A stretch of DNA of 15,932 bases from 66-474 sp035249465. GTDB taxonomy: Bacteria > Pseudomonadota > Gammaproteobacteria > Xanthomonadales > Rhodanobacteraceae. The first letter of the stretch is position 1. Each line of letters starts with the position of its first letter. The stretch spans positions 1 through 15,932 of the forward strand of contig DATFGL010000261.1 in the NCBI GenBank assembly GCA_035249465.1, in the 5' to 3' direction. The notes beneath the pieces were generated by a model. That model saw only the letters and a program-made list of their open reading frames with translations, searched no databases and was not told the origin of the DNA. This document shows positions 1 through 7,196 of this stretch, piece after piece. The translations under genes and the position numbers were made by a program.

Positions 1-348
1 GCCGCGGTCCTGTACGCGCGCGAGCTGCGCGGCCTCGACACGTTCGATCTCGTTTTGCTCGGGCTCGGCGAAGACGGCCATACCGCCAGCCTGTTCCCCG
101 GCCACGACTGGGGCGCGCACACCGATTCGCCGGACGTGCTCGCCGTGTTCAAGGCGCCCAAGCCGCCACCGGAACGCGTGTCGTTGAGCGCGCAGCGCCT
201 GTCCAATGCGCGTCATGTGCTGTTCCTGGTCGAAGGCGCCGGCAAGCATGATGCGATTGCCGCGTGGAAGCGCGGCGACGCGATCCCTGCCGCATCCATT
301 GCGCCGGAGTCCGGCGTGGATGTGTTGCTGGATGCTGCAGCGGCTTGA
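1..348 (+). CDS. pgl: 6-phosphogluconolactonase, C-terminal part (5' end outside window)
   Basis: This gene would hydrolyse 6-phosphogluconolactone to 6-phosphogluconate, the second step of the oxidative pentose phosphate and Entner-Doudoroff routes, in the cytosol. The frame is open from base 1 to a TGA at 346-348, giving about 115 residues, so roughly the N-terminal half is missing. The segment LDTFDLVLLGLGEDGHTASLFPG is the family signature: the GLGxDGHTASLFP stretch lines the active site. Near the C-terminus, RVSLS, a hydrophobic strand ending in VEG, and GKHDAI match the usual end of the NagB/Pgl fold. The upstream partner (often zwf) cannot be seen. The gene converges on the next gene across a gap filled by inverted repeats. 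The assignment rests on the motif, so the family is secure although the protein is partial. Confidence 0.92.
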   Translation, partial: AAVLYARELRGLDTFDLVLLGLGEDGHTASLFPGHDWGAHTDSPDVLAVFKAPKPPPERVSLSAQRLSNARHVLFLVEGAGKHDAIAAWKRGDAIPAASIAPESGVDVLLDAAAA

Positions 349-364
349 CCGCACGTGCTTGCCT

Positions 365-463
365 TCCCCCTTCCAGAGGAAGGGGGATCGAGGGGGATGG
401 CTTTTCTGAGTGCGATACATCCCCCGCGCTTGCGCGCGACCCCCTTCGCAAAGCGAAGGGGGT
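365..463. repeat. nested inverted repeats between convergent genes, probable bidirectional terminator
   Basis: Three stems fill this gap. TCCCCCTTCC (365-374) pairs perfectly with 378-387 across an AGA loop. ACCCCCTTCGC (439-449) pairs perfectly with 453-463 across an AAA loop. Between them, GGGGGATG (392-399) pairs with CATCCCCC (418-425). The two outer hairpins are mirror-like variants of the same CCCCCTT core, which looks like a mobile or recurrent intergenic repeat rather than a simple terminator. Neither hairpin has a T tract. Position between two converging stop codons (348 and 478) supports a role in ending transcription from both sides, but that is inference. Confidence 0.7.
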
Positions 464-477
464 GAACGCCGCACGCG

Positions 478-2367
478 TTACGGCGATGTCGCGGTGGAAG
501 TTGGCGCGGCGGAGGCAGAAGCAGCCGCGGGTTTGGAGACGGTGTCGTACTGTTTCACCAGCGCCTGGAAGCGTGGGTCGCCGCGCAGCGGCAGCCATAC
601 TGGATTGATGCTGAGGTCGCTGCAGGCGACCCGAAAGCCGGCGCAGAACTTCGGCAACTGTTCCAGCGCGATCTGGTTCTGGCCCAGCGCCAGTTCGAGC
701 TGGAACACGTCGCCCATGGAGGCGGGATCGAGGTCGGTGCGCCGGCGCAGCGCGTCCACCGCGGCCAGCGCCTGCGCGTGCAATGCCGGATCGAGCACGG
801 AGTGATAGGTCAGCCGGCCCGCGGCGACCAGTGCCTTGGCGAGCTCGGTCTTGGGCTGCGCGAGATCGAAGGCCTTCACCGCATCGGCGTTGCGATGCAG
901 CAGCGCATAGAGCTGCGCCAAGCCCAGCGCGCTGCCGGCGCTGGTCGGGTCCAGTCGCATCAATGCCTGCGCGGGCGCCAGCGCCTGCGCGTACTCGCCA
1001 AGTTCAATTTCACTCCCCGCGAGATTGCCCTGCGCGGCGGCGTTGTCGGGATCGAGCTGCACCGCTTGCAGGTTCTGCGCCTGGTGCTGTTGCAGCGGCA
1101 ACAAGATGGCGTAGTCCAAATGCGCGTAGACGTTGCTGGGATCGATCGCCAGCGCGCGCTGATAGTACGTCTTGGCTTCGGCATACCTGCCTTCCGACGC
1201 ATCGGCGATGCCGAGCACCGCCAGCGCCCTCACGTTGCGCGGGTCCAGCGCCAGCGCCTTGTTCGCTTCCTCGCGCGCCTTGGGCAAGGCCTCCTTCAGC
1301 GACAGCGTGGAGAGCTGGGGAAGGTCAACCCAAGTGCCCGCCAGCCCGGCGTGGGCGTCGGCGTAATCGGGAGCGAGCGCGATGGCCTGTTCGTACAACT
1401 TTTGGGCCTGCTCGAAGGGCGCGGCAGTGAGGGCCTTTTCCTCCAGCGCGTTCGCCTGCAGCACCAGGTCGTGCGCCTGCGGGTTCACCGTTTGCACGGA
1501 GCGCGCGGCCGCAAACTTCACCTTCAACGCATCGGCGATGGACGCGGAAATCCTGTCCTGCACCTGGAACACGTTGGCCAGCGAATCGTCGTAGTGGTTC
1601 GACCAGACTTGCGCGCCGGTGCGAGTGTTGACCAGTTCCACCACCACCCGCACCTGGTCGCCTTCGCGCTGGATGCTGCCGTGCAGGAGGTTCGCGACGT
1701 TCAGCGCCTTGCCGATCGCTTGCGGGCCTTCGCTGCTGTTGCGGTAGTGCGAAGCCGTGTCCCACGCGATCACCGTGAGCGCGGCGTTCTGGCCGAGCGC
1801 GTTGGTGAGTTCCTCGGTGATGCCGTCGCTGAAGTATTGCTGCTTCGGATCGCCGCTTTCGTTGGCGAACGGCAATACCACAAGGGTGTCGGCGGGCGGG
1901 TTGAAGGCGGCGGCGACCGGCTTGACCGCAGGCGGGGCCGGCGTTGCCGCCGTCACCGGGGCATTCGGCGCGGCGTCATGGCGCAGCGCCAGCATCCGCC
2001 AACCCATCAGCGCGACCGCGATGACCAGCACGACCATGATCAGGGTATTGAGCTTGCGGCCGGTGTCGCGATGCGTCAGTTCCGAGCGCGCCTCCGGCGA
2101 ATCGGATGGCGCGGTGCGGCGGATGCCTTCGGGCGTCAGTTCGAACACCCAGGCGAAAGCCACCGCAACCGGAAATCCCATGGCCAGCAGCACCACGACC
2201 ACCCGCACCACCCAGTTGGGGATGTTGAAGAACGGAAATACCTGGGTCGCGATCTGCACCAGCAGCCACGCGGCGATGGCGTACGCGACAGCGACGCGCC
2301 ACACGTGGCGGCGTTTCAGTTCTTCGAGGAACCCTCGCTTGCCCGTCGGTTCGGTGGCGTCGGCCAT
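478..2367 (-). CDS. membrane-anchored TPR protein with FlgO/TolB-like domain
   Basis: The 629-residue protein begins with a basic stretch carrying the motif FLEELKRRHVWRVAVAYAIA, seen at the start of a large family of TPR and cyclase-like membrane proteins. Hydrophobic segments lie at about residues 24-42, 52-76 and 107-127. An Ala/Pro linker follows. Residues 162-191 (LVVLPFANESGD, then FSDGITEEL) resemble the FlgO/TolB-N-like domain found next to TPRs. TPR-type helices, with repeated ALALDP, ALAIDP and VQLDP ends, run from about 315 to 490. The tail is Ala/Ser/Thr-rich. I chose the ATG at 2365-2367 because the motif starts just after it; an upstream in-frame start would add 25 Arg-rich residues of poor character. 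No catalytic site is visible. A role as a periplasmic scaffold or sensor is inference. It follows orn on the same strand after 83 bp. Confidence 0.85.
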   Translation of the reverse strand: MADATEPTGKRGFLEELKRRHVWRVAVAYAIAAWLLVQIATQVFPFFNIPNWVVRVVVVLLAMGFPVAVAFAWVFELTPEGIRRTAPSDSPEARSELTHRDTGRKLNTLIMVVLVIAVALMGWRMLALRHDAAPNAPVTAATPAPPAVKPVAAAFNPPADTLVVLPFANESGDPKQQYFSDGITEELTNALGQNAALTVIAWDTASHYRNSSEGPQAIGKALNVANLLHGSIQREGDQVRVVVELVNTRTGAQVWSNHYDDSLANVFQVQDRISASIADALKVKFAAARSVQTVNPQAHDLVLQANALEEKALTAAPFEQAQKLYEQAIALAPDYADAHAGLAGTWVDLPQLSTLSLKEALPKAREEANKALALDPRNVRALAVLGIADASEGRYAEAKTYYQRALAIDPSNVYAHLDYAILLPLQQHQAQNLQAVQLDPDNAAAQGNLAGSEIELGEYAQALAPAQALMRLDPTSAGSALGLAQLYALLHRNADAVKAFDLAQPKTELAKALVAAGRLTYHSVLDPALHAQALAAVDALRRRTDLDPASMGDVFQLELALGQNQIALEQLPKFCAGFRVACSDLSINPVWLPLRGDPRFQALVKQYDTVSKPAAASASAAPTSTATSP

Positions 2368-2382
2368 CAAGTGCCCCAACTC

Positions 2383-2410
2383 CCACCGGCAACAGGCCGG
2401 TCTCCGGTGG
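2383..2410 (-). other. alternative hairpins between orn and the TPR gene
   Basis: CCACCGG (2383-2389) pairs perfectly with CCGGTGG (2404-2410). The overlapping ACCGGC (2385-2390) pairs with GCCGGT (2396-2401) across AACAG. Only one can form at a time. The element lies 41 bp after the orn stop and ends 16 bp before the TPR start. It could attenuate readthrough from orn or shape the leader of the TPR gene. There is no T tract, so a classical terminator is not supported. Confidence 0.45.
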
Positions 2411-2450
2411 CGGAGTTTCGGGCTTCGGAACGTGCGGCGCAAGTGCGCGC

Positions 2451-3008
2451 CTACAACCCGCCCAACTCACCCATGTGCGCGCGGTAGTGGCGCAGTTCTT
2501 CGATCGAATCGCGGATGTCGGACAACGCGGTGTGCGCGGAATCCTTGCTGAAGCCCTTGTACACCGCGGGCGCCCAGCGGCGGGCCAGTTCCTTGAGCGT
2601 GGACACGTCGAGGTTGCGGTAATGGAAGAATCGTTCCAGCCGCGGCATCTGGCGGTAGAGGAAACGCCGGTCCTGGCAAATGGAATTGCCGCACATCGGT
2701 GACTTGCCTGGCGGCACCCATTGCTGCAGGAACGCCAGCGTCTCGGCTTCGGCATTCGCGTGGTCGGCGCCCGATTCGAGCACGCGCTGCCACAAACCGG
2801 ATTTGCCATGCTGATGACGGTTCCAGTCGTCCATCGCCAGCAGGCGCGCTTCCTCGTGACGAATCGCGAATTGCGGCCCTTCGGCCAACACTTCAAGGTT
2901 GCGGTTGGTGACCACCGTGGCGATTTCGATGATCGAATCCGTTTCGGGGCACAGGCCCGTCATTTCGAGATCGATCCATATCAAGTTGTCGTCAGCGCAT
3001 GCGGCCAT
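2451..3008 (-). CDS. orn: oligoribonuclease (3'-5' exoribonuclease for 2-5 nt RNAs)
   Basis: Orn degrades the very short RNAs left by other nucleases, and also pGpG, so it closes cyclic-di-GMP turnover. It acts as a cytosolic dimer. The 185-residue product matches the usual length of about 180. The complete DEDDh set is visible: D13 and E15 in IWIDLEMTGL, D113 in CGNSICQDRRF, H159 and D164 in AHTALSDIRDSIEEL. The signature HYRNLDVSTLKELARRW is also present. The frame is open far upstream, but the ATG at 3006-3008 is preceded at good spacing by GGGAGA and begins exactly where the family begins. It is divergent from sbcB, another DEDDh exonuclease, across 84 bp. The stop is TAG at 2451-2453. 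Confidence 0.97.
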   Translation of the reverse strand: MAACADDNLIWIDLEMTGLCPETDSIIEIATVVTNRNLEVLAEGPQFAIRHEEARLLAMDDWNRHQHGKSGLWQRVLESGADHANAEAETLAFLQQWVPPGKSPMCGNSICQDRRFLYRQMPRLERFFHYRNLDVSTLKELARRWAPAVYKGFSKDSAHTALSDIRDSIEELRHYRAHMGELGGL

Positions 3009-3092
3009 TGCATTCTCCCGATACCCCAGTCTAGCAACAACAACGGGCCCGCACGGATTGCCACGCCCGTGCGCACGCCTTACGCTCGCGCG
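3009..3092. promoter_or_regulatory. shared divergent promoter region of orn and sbcB
   Basis: These 84 bp must carry the promoters of both divergent genes unless they lie inside coding sequence. On the minus strand TAGACT (3033-3028) is a fair -10 element. It would put the transcript start only about a dozen bases before the orn ATG, with GGGAGA immediately ahead. No good -35 is seen at 16-18 bp. On the plus strand I see neither a clear promoter nor a strong ribosome binding site before the sbcB ATG. Confidence 0.35.
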
Positions 3093-4541
3093 ATGCCAAC
3101 ACCGACCATGCTGTGGTTCGATTACGAGACCACCGGGACCGATCCGGTGCGCGACCGCCCCGCGCAGTTCGCCGCGCTGCGCACGAACCTTGATTTGCAG
3201 CCCGTGGACGATCCCGTCACGTTGTATTGCGCGCCGGCGCCCGATGTGCTGCCCCGTCCCGACGCCTGCTTGATCACCGGCATCACGCCGCAGGACGCTG
3301 CCCGCGCCGGCATCACGGAAGCGGAATTCGCCGGCCGCGTGCAAGAGATCCTCGCCGAGCCCGGCACATGCTCGGCCGGTTACAACAGCATCCGCTTCGA
3401 CGATGAAGTCAATCGCAGCCTGTTCTACCGCAACTTCTTCGACCCGTACGAACACGCGTGGAAGAACGGCAACGCGCGCTGGGACATCATGGATCTCGCG
3501 CGTGCGTGCTACGCGCTGCGCCCGCAGGGGGTCGAATGGCCCCGCAACGACGACGGCACGCCTTCGTTCCGGCTCGATCGGCTGGCACCCGCCAACCAGT
3601 TGAAGCAGGAGCGCGCGCACGACGCACTGTCCGACGTGGAGGCAACGCTCGCCCTCGCACGCCTGCTGCGCCAACATCAGCCACGCCTGTACGACTGGCA
3701 CTTCGCCTTGCGCGACAAGAAGCGCGTGGCCTCGATACTTGCGCAAGCCTTACCGGAAATGTCGCCCCTGCTGCACGTTTCCGGACGCTATCCCGCCACG
3801 CGCGGTTGCCTCGCGATGGTCGCGCCCATCGCGGAACACCCCGATCGCACCGGAACCTTCATCGTGGCCGACCTCGGCGTCGATCCGCATTCGTGGATGC
3901 AACTTGAATCGGGCGATCTGGTCGAACGCCTGTTCACGCGGCGCGCCGATCTGCCGGAGAACGTCGAATACCCTCCGATCAAACAGGTGCACGGGAACAA
4001 ATCCCCGTTCCTCGCACCGCCGTCGGTGCTGCAAGGCGTGGATACCACGCGCATCGCGCTGGACGTCGATGCCTGCATGCGCAACCTCGAAACGCTGCGC
4101 GCCTGCGACGGCTTGCGCGAGCGGGTGCGCAGCGCATTCGCATCGCGCACCGATGCGTGGCCGGTGCGTACGGATCCCGAGTGCATGTTGTATGCGGGTT
4201 TTCCTTCGCCCGCCGACAAACGTCGTTTCGAGGCGGTGCGCGGCACTCCGCCCGGAAAGCTGAGCGCCTTGACCTTCGACGACCCGCGTTACACGGAACT
4301 GTTGTTCCGTTACCGCGCGCGCAATTGGCCGGATACGCTGGATACCAGCGAGCGAGCGCGCTGGCACGAATTCGTCCGCGCCAAGCTGACCCGGGAAACC
4401 GAAATCACCACGCTGACGCTGGCGGATTACCGTGCCACCATTGCCCGCCTGCGCGCTGAAAAGCCGCCCGGTACTGCGCAGGCGATCCTGGACCGGCTGC
4501 AAGCCTGGGGCGAAACGGTTGCCGCTGAATTCGGACTCTGA
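3093..4541 (+). CDS. sbcB: exodeoxyribonuclease I
   Basis: SbcB removes nucleotides from the 3' end of single-stranded DNA in recombination and mismatch repair. The 482-residue protein is close to the E. coli enzyme (475) and collinear with it. The DEDDh residues are D10 and E12 in WFDYETTGTDP, D103 in NSIRFDDEV, and H176 and D181 in RAHDALSDVEATLAL. Family blocks such as DRPAQFAALRT, LITGITPQ, FYRNFFDPY and CYALRPQGVEWP follow in order. The C-terminal part keeps the SH3-like and helical regions (LLHVSGRYPATRG; KSPF; FRYRARNWPDTLD). The ATG at 3093 precedes the first conserved block by 6 codons; another ATG at 3108 is possible but would cut close to the active site. The ribosome binding site is weak. 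The stop is 2 bases before the next start, so the two genes are probably co-translated. Confidence 0.96.
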   Translation: MPTPTMLWFDYETTGTDPVRDRPAQFAALRTNLDLQPVDDPVTLYCAPAPDVLPRPDACLITGITPQDAARAGITEAEFAGRVQEILAEPGTCSAGYNSIRFDDEVNRSLFYRNFFDPYEHAWKNGNARWDIMDLARACYALRPQGVEWPRNDDGTPSFRLDRLAPANQLKQERAHDALSDVEATLALARLLRQHQPRLYDWHFALRDKKRVASILAQALPEMSPLLHVSGRYPATRGCLAMVAPIAEHPDRTGTFIVADLGVDPHSWMQLESGDLVERLFTRRADLPENVEYPPIKQVHGNKSPFLAPPSVLQGVDTTRIALDVDACMRNLETLRACDGLRERVRSAFASRTDAWPVRTDPECMLYAGFPSPADKRRFEAVRGTPPGKLSALTFDDPRYTELLFRYRARNWPDTLDTSERARWHEFVRAKLTRETEITTLTLADYRATIARLRAEKPPGTAQAILDRLQAWGETVAAEFGL

Positions 4542-4543
4542 CC

Positions 4544-5230
4544 ATGCCACGCGCCTACTTTTCACCAGCCACCTTCCGCTTCCTGCGTGCACTCACGCGC
4601 CACAACAACCGCGCGTGGTTCAAGGCCCACCAGGACGATTACGAGACGCACGTGCGCGGACCTTATCTGCAATTGATTGCCGACCTTCAGGCGCCGGTCG
4701 CAAGATTGAGCCGCCACTACCGCGCCGACCCGCGCAAGGTCGGCGGCTCGCTGTTCCGCATCCAGCGCGACACGCGTTTCTCGGGCGACAAGGCGCCCTA
4801 CAAGGCATGGGCCGGCGCGCGCATCTTCCACGAACGCCGCCGCGAGATCGCGGCGCCATCGTTCTACCTGCATATCGCGCCCGGCGATTGCTTCGTGGGC
4901 GCGGGGCTGTGGCACCCGGAAAACCACACCCTGCGCAACGTCCGCAACTTCATCGCGGACAATCCCGCGGCATGGAAGCGCGCAGCGCACAGCCGCGCGT
5001 TTCGCGAGCATTACGAATTCTGGGGAGAATCACTGAGCCGCGCCCCGCAAGGTTTTCCAGTCGATCATCCGCTGCTCGAAGACCTGAAGCGCAAAAGCTT
5101 CGCCGCCGGCGTCGGCTTCGACGACGCGCTGGCCTGCTCGCCGAAACTGTTTCCGTTCGTGGTGGAACACTACAAACGGCTGGCGCCGCTGGTGGATTAT
5201 CTCTGCGCCGCGCAGAACCTGGAATTCTGA
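4544..5230 (+). CDS. DUF2461 family protein (TIGR02453-like)
   Basis: The 228-residue protein of unknown function matches the DUF2461 pattern. It starts YFSPATFRFLRALTRHNNRAWFKAHQDDYE, followed by RIQRDTRFSGDKAPYKAWAGARI and FYLHIAPGDCFVGAGLWHPE, and ends with the helical region around HPLLEDLKRKSF. No signal peptide or membrane segment is visible, so it is likely cytosolic. The ATG is 2 bases after the sbcB stop (TGA-CC-ATG), which implies translational coupling. No catalytic residues are established for this family. Guilt by association with a DNA exonuclease is weak evidence for a DNA-related role. The family call is confident; the function is unknown. Confidence 0.9.
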   Translation: MPRAYFSPATFRFLRALTRHNNRAWFKAHQDDYETHVRGPYLQLIADLQAPVARLSRHYRADPRKVGGSLFRIQRDTRFSGDKAPYKAWAGARIFHERRREIAAPSFYLHIAPGDCFVGAGLWHPENHTLRNVRNFIADNPAAWKRAAHSRAFREHYEFWGESLSRAPQGFPVDHPLLEDLKRKSFAAGVGFDDALACSPKLFPFVVEHYKRLAPLVDYLCAAQNLEF

Positions 5231-5291
5231 TCCGGATCGATCACTCGGATACATGCGGATGCCCGATTCGCCGCAGTGGTATCGACACCCG

Positions 5292-5330
5292 TGTCTTTCT
5301 GCGCGCATCCCCAGAGCGCGGAAAAAGACA
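5292..5330. other. long imperfect hairpin upstream of the aquaporin gene
   Basis: TGTCTTT (5292-5298) pairs with AAAGACA (5324-5330). After a 3x3 internal loop, CGCGC (5302-5306) pairs with GCGCG (5316-5320), leaving a 9-base loop. It is 62 bp after the DUF2461 stop. It could terminate the sbcB operon or lie in an upstream leader. No T tract follows on the plus strand. Confidence 0.45.
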
Positions 5331-5343
5331 GGACGTCGGCATT

Positions 5344-5356
5344 GTTGCGTCGCAAC
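5344..5356. promoter_or_regulatory. 13-bp perfect palindrome, possible operator
   Basis: GTTGCG-T-CGCAAC is a perfect 6-1-6 palindrome centred at 5350, 112 bp before the aquaporin start. TTGCAC (5358-5363) beside it could be a -35, with TATCCT (5379-5384) as a -10 at a short 15-bp spacing. A repressor or activator site is possible. The evidence is only symmetry and position. Confidence 0.25.
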
Positions 5357-5467
5357 CTTGCACGCGGACCGACTCATCTATCCTGCCGCCGTTGTGCTAT
5401 GGGCATGGGCACAACCGGCGGGGCGGCTGCAGCGCCCTTCCCTATCCTCGGCAGGGAGACAACCATC

Positions 5468-6193
5468 ATGAACCTTGGCAAGCGTTGTGCAGCCGAGTTG
5501 TTCGGCACGTTCTGGCTCACCTTCGGTGGCTGTGGGGCGGCGGTGCTGGCCGCAGCGTTTCCGCAACTCGGCATCGGCTTCGTGGGAGTCGCACTCGCGT
5601 TCGGCATCACCCAGTTGACGATGTGCTACATGATCGGACACATCTCCGGCAGCCACATCAATCCGTGTGTCACGTTCGGGTTGGCCGCGGGTGGCCGCTT
5701 CCCGTGGAAGGAAGTGCTCCCCTACGTCATCGCACAGGTGATCGGCGCGATCATTGCCGGCTGGGTGCTGTACGCGATCGCCAGTGGCAAGCCGGGTTTC
5801 ACGGTCGGCGATTTCGCGTCCAACGGCTACGGCCTGCACTCGCCGGGCGGCTACTCGATGGGTGCGGCATTCCTGTGCGAAGTCGTGATGAGCGGGTTCT
5901 TCGTGCTGATCATCATGGGTTCGACCGACAAGCGCGCGTCGGCCGGATTCTTCGGCCTCACGATCGGCCTGGCGTTGACGGTGATCCACCTGGTCAGCAT
6001 CCCGGTCACCAATACTTCGGTGAATCCGGCGCGCTCGACCGGCCCTGCCATCGTGCAAAGCCTGATGAGCGTGCAGGACGGCTGGGCGCTTGGCCAGTTG
6101 TGGCTGTTCTGGGTGGCGCCGATCATCGGCGGCATCATCGGTGGTTTGATCTACCACTTCGTCTGGGGCCAGAAGGCCGCGGCGGTTGCGTGA
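5468..6193 (+). CDS. aqpZ: aquaporin Z-type water channel with NPC first motif
   Basis: This is a six-helix, inner-membrane MIP-family channel of 241 residues, close in length to E. coli AqpZ (231) and collinear with it. It starts MNLGKRCAAELFGTFWL, includes GGCGAAVLAAAFPQLGIGF, and ends with the duplicated half. The second pore motif is canonical (SVNPARS). The first reads HINPCVTFG, with Cys (about residue 67) in place of the usual Ala. The four AqpZ selectivity-filter positions appear kept: Phe in LAFGIT, His in VIHLVSIP, Thr in VTNTSVN, Arg in NPARS. Water selectivity is therefore expected. I chose the ATG at 5468 because AGGGAG lies at 5453-5458 and the family begins here, although the frame is open further upstream. 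The upstream gap holds a hairpin and a palindrome. Confidence 0.95.
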   Translation: MNLGKRCAAELFGTFWLTFGGCGAAVLAAAFPQLGIGFVGVALAFGITQLTMCYMIGHISGSHINPCVTFGLAAGGRFPWKEVLPYVIAQVIGAIIAGWVLYAIASGKPGFTVGDFASNGYGLHSPGGYSMGAAFLCEVVMSGFFVLIIMGSTDKRASAGFFGLTIGLALTVIHLVSIPVTNTSVNPARSTGPAIVQSLMSVQDGWALGQLWLFWVAPIIGGIIGGLIYHFVWGQKAAAVA

Positions 6194-6205
6194 CGACGAC
6201 CCGGG

Positions 6206-6229
6206 CCGCCCGGCGCCAGCGCCGGGCGG
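6206..6229. terminator. GC-rich hairpin between convergent aqpZ and epmA
   Basis: CCGCCCGGCG (6206-6215) pairs perfectly with CGCCGGGCGG (6220-6229) around a CCAG loop. It occupies nearly the whole 37-bp space between the aqpZ stop (6193) and the epmA stop (6231). Placement and stability favour a bidirectional terminator, although no T tract is present on either strand. Confidence 0.65.
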
Positions 6230-6230
6230 G

Positions 6231-7196
6231 TCAGGCTTCGGCAAACGGAAACGCGATCACGCCGCGAATGTCCGCGATGCCGAGCATGTGCATCAGCAGG
6301 CGATCGACGCCAAGCGCGACGCCTGCGCAATCGGGAAGGCGGTCCAGCACCACGAGCAGGTTTTCGTCGATCGGCAATTCGGACTGCCCACGCGCACGGC
6401 GGCGCGCGTTGTCGTGTTCGAAGCGCGCACGCTGTTCGGTGGAATCGTTCAATTCGTGGTAGCCGTTGGCCAGCTCCTGGCGGCCGAGGTACAGCTCGAA
6501 GCGCTCCGCAACCGCCGGGTTGCCCCGGCGGATGCGTGCCAGCGAACATTGCGAAGCGGGAAAGTCGTACACGACGGTGATGGCATTGTCCGGCAGCGCC
6601 GGTTGCAGGCGATGCGTGACCAGCAAGTCCAGCCAGTCGTCGCGAGTCAGCCCGTCGGGATCGATCGAGAAGTCGCGCAATGGCTCGCGCAATGCGCGCT
6701 CATCGGCGACGAACGGGTCGAAGTGCAGGGCGTCGCGAAACCAGTCGCGATAGCTCGTCGTCGCAACGCCGGCATCCATCCGCACCAGCGCCAATGCGGT
6801 TCGCACCAACTGTGCGCATTCCAGCATCAGGCGACGGTGGTCGAAGCCGCCGCGGTACCACTCGAGCATCGTGAATTCGGGATTGTGCGAAGAACCCGCT
6901 TCACCATTGCGGAACACGCGGCCCAGCTCGTAGCAGTCGCCGAACCCGGCCGCGAGCAGGCGCTTGAGTGGGTATTCCGGCGACGTACGCAGGAAACGTT
7001 CGCGCGCGCCCGCGCCTACGGGGCCGGCGAATGTCGTGGAGAAGCCATCGATATTGGGCTCGGTATTGCCCGCCGCGGACAGGATCGGGGTCTCGACTTC
7101 GGCGACACCCCGCTCGGCGAAGAATGCGCGAAACAGCGCGTACAACCGCGCGCGCAGGCGCAACGCTTCATGGCGCGCGCTCAAATCAGGTGCCAT
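6231..7196 (-). CDS. epmA: elongation factor P--(R)-beta-lysine ligase EpmA (PoxA/GenX/YjeA)
   Basis: EpmA attaches beta-lysine to a conserved lysine of elongation factor P, which helps ribosomes pass polyproline stretches. It is a truncated class II lysyl-tRNA synthetase without the anticodon-binding domain. The 321-residue length fits (E. coli 325). Motif 1 is near GVAEVETPILS, motif 2 is YELGRVFRNGEAGSSHNPEFTMLEWY, and motif 3 is GVALGVDRLLMHMLG. YDFPASQCSLARI and ELANGYHELND are typical of EpmA rather than LysS. The ATG (7194-7196) lies inside the end of ligA with an 11-bp overlap, and the two are surely co-transcribed. No strong ribosome binding site is visible, so coupling to ligA translation is likely. 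The partners epmB and efp are not in the window. Confidence 0.95.
   Translation of the reverse strand: MAPDLSARHEALRLRARLYALFRAFFAERGVAEVETPILSAAGNTEPNIDGFSTTFAGPVGAGARERFLRTSPEYPLKRLLAAGFGDCYELGRVFRNGEAGSSHNPEFTMLEWYRGGFDHRRLMLECAQLVRTALALVRMDAGVATTSYRDWFRDALHFDPFVADERALREPLRDFSIDPDGLTRDDWLDLLVTHRLQPALPDNAITVVYDFPASQCSLARIRRGNPAVAERFELYLGRQELANGYHELNDSTEQRARFEHDNARRRARGQSELPIDENLLVVLDRLPDCAGVALGVDRLLMHMLGIADIRGVIAFPFAEA

Noticed and set aside
2368..2442. 25-residue N-terminal extension of the TPR protein
   Set aside because: The extension is Arg/Cys-rich and unlike the family; the conserved motif begins shortly after the internal ATG.
778..2487. 569-codon open frame on the plus strand, antisense to the TPR gene
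   Set aside because: It is Arg/Gln/His-rich with no recognisable domain. It mirrors the biased codon use of the TPR gene and of the end of orn, as expected in GC-rich DNA.
3009..3746. N-terminal extension of orn by about 246 codons
   Set aside because: It overlaps sbcB in antisense, has no domain, and a good ribosome binding site precedes the ATG at the conserved Orn start.
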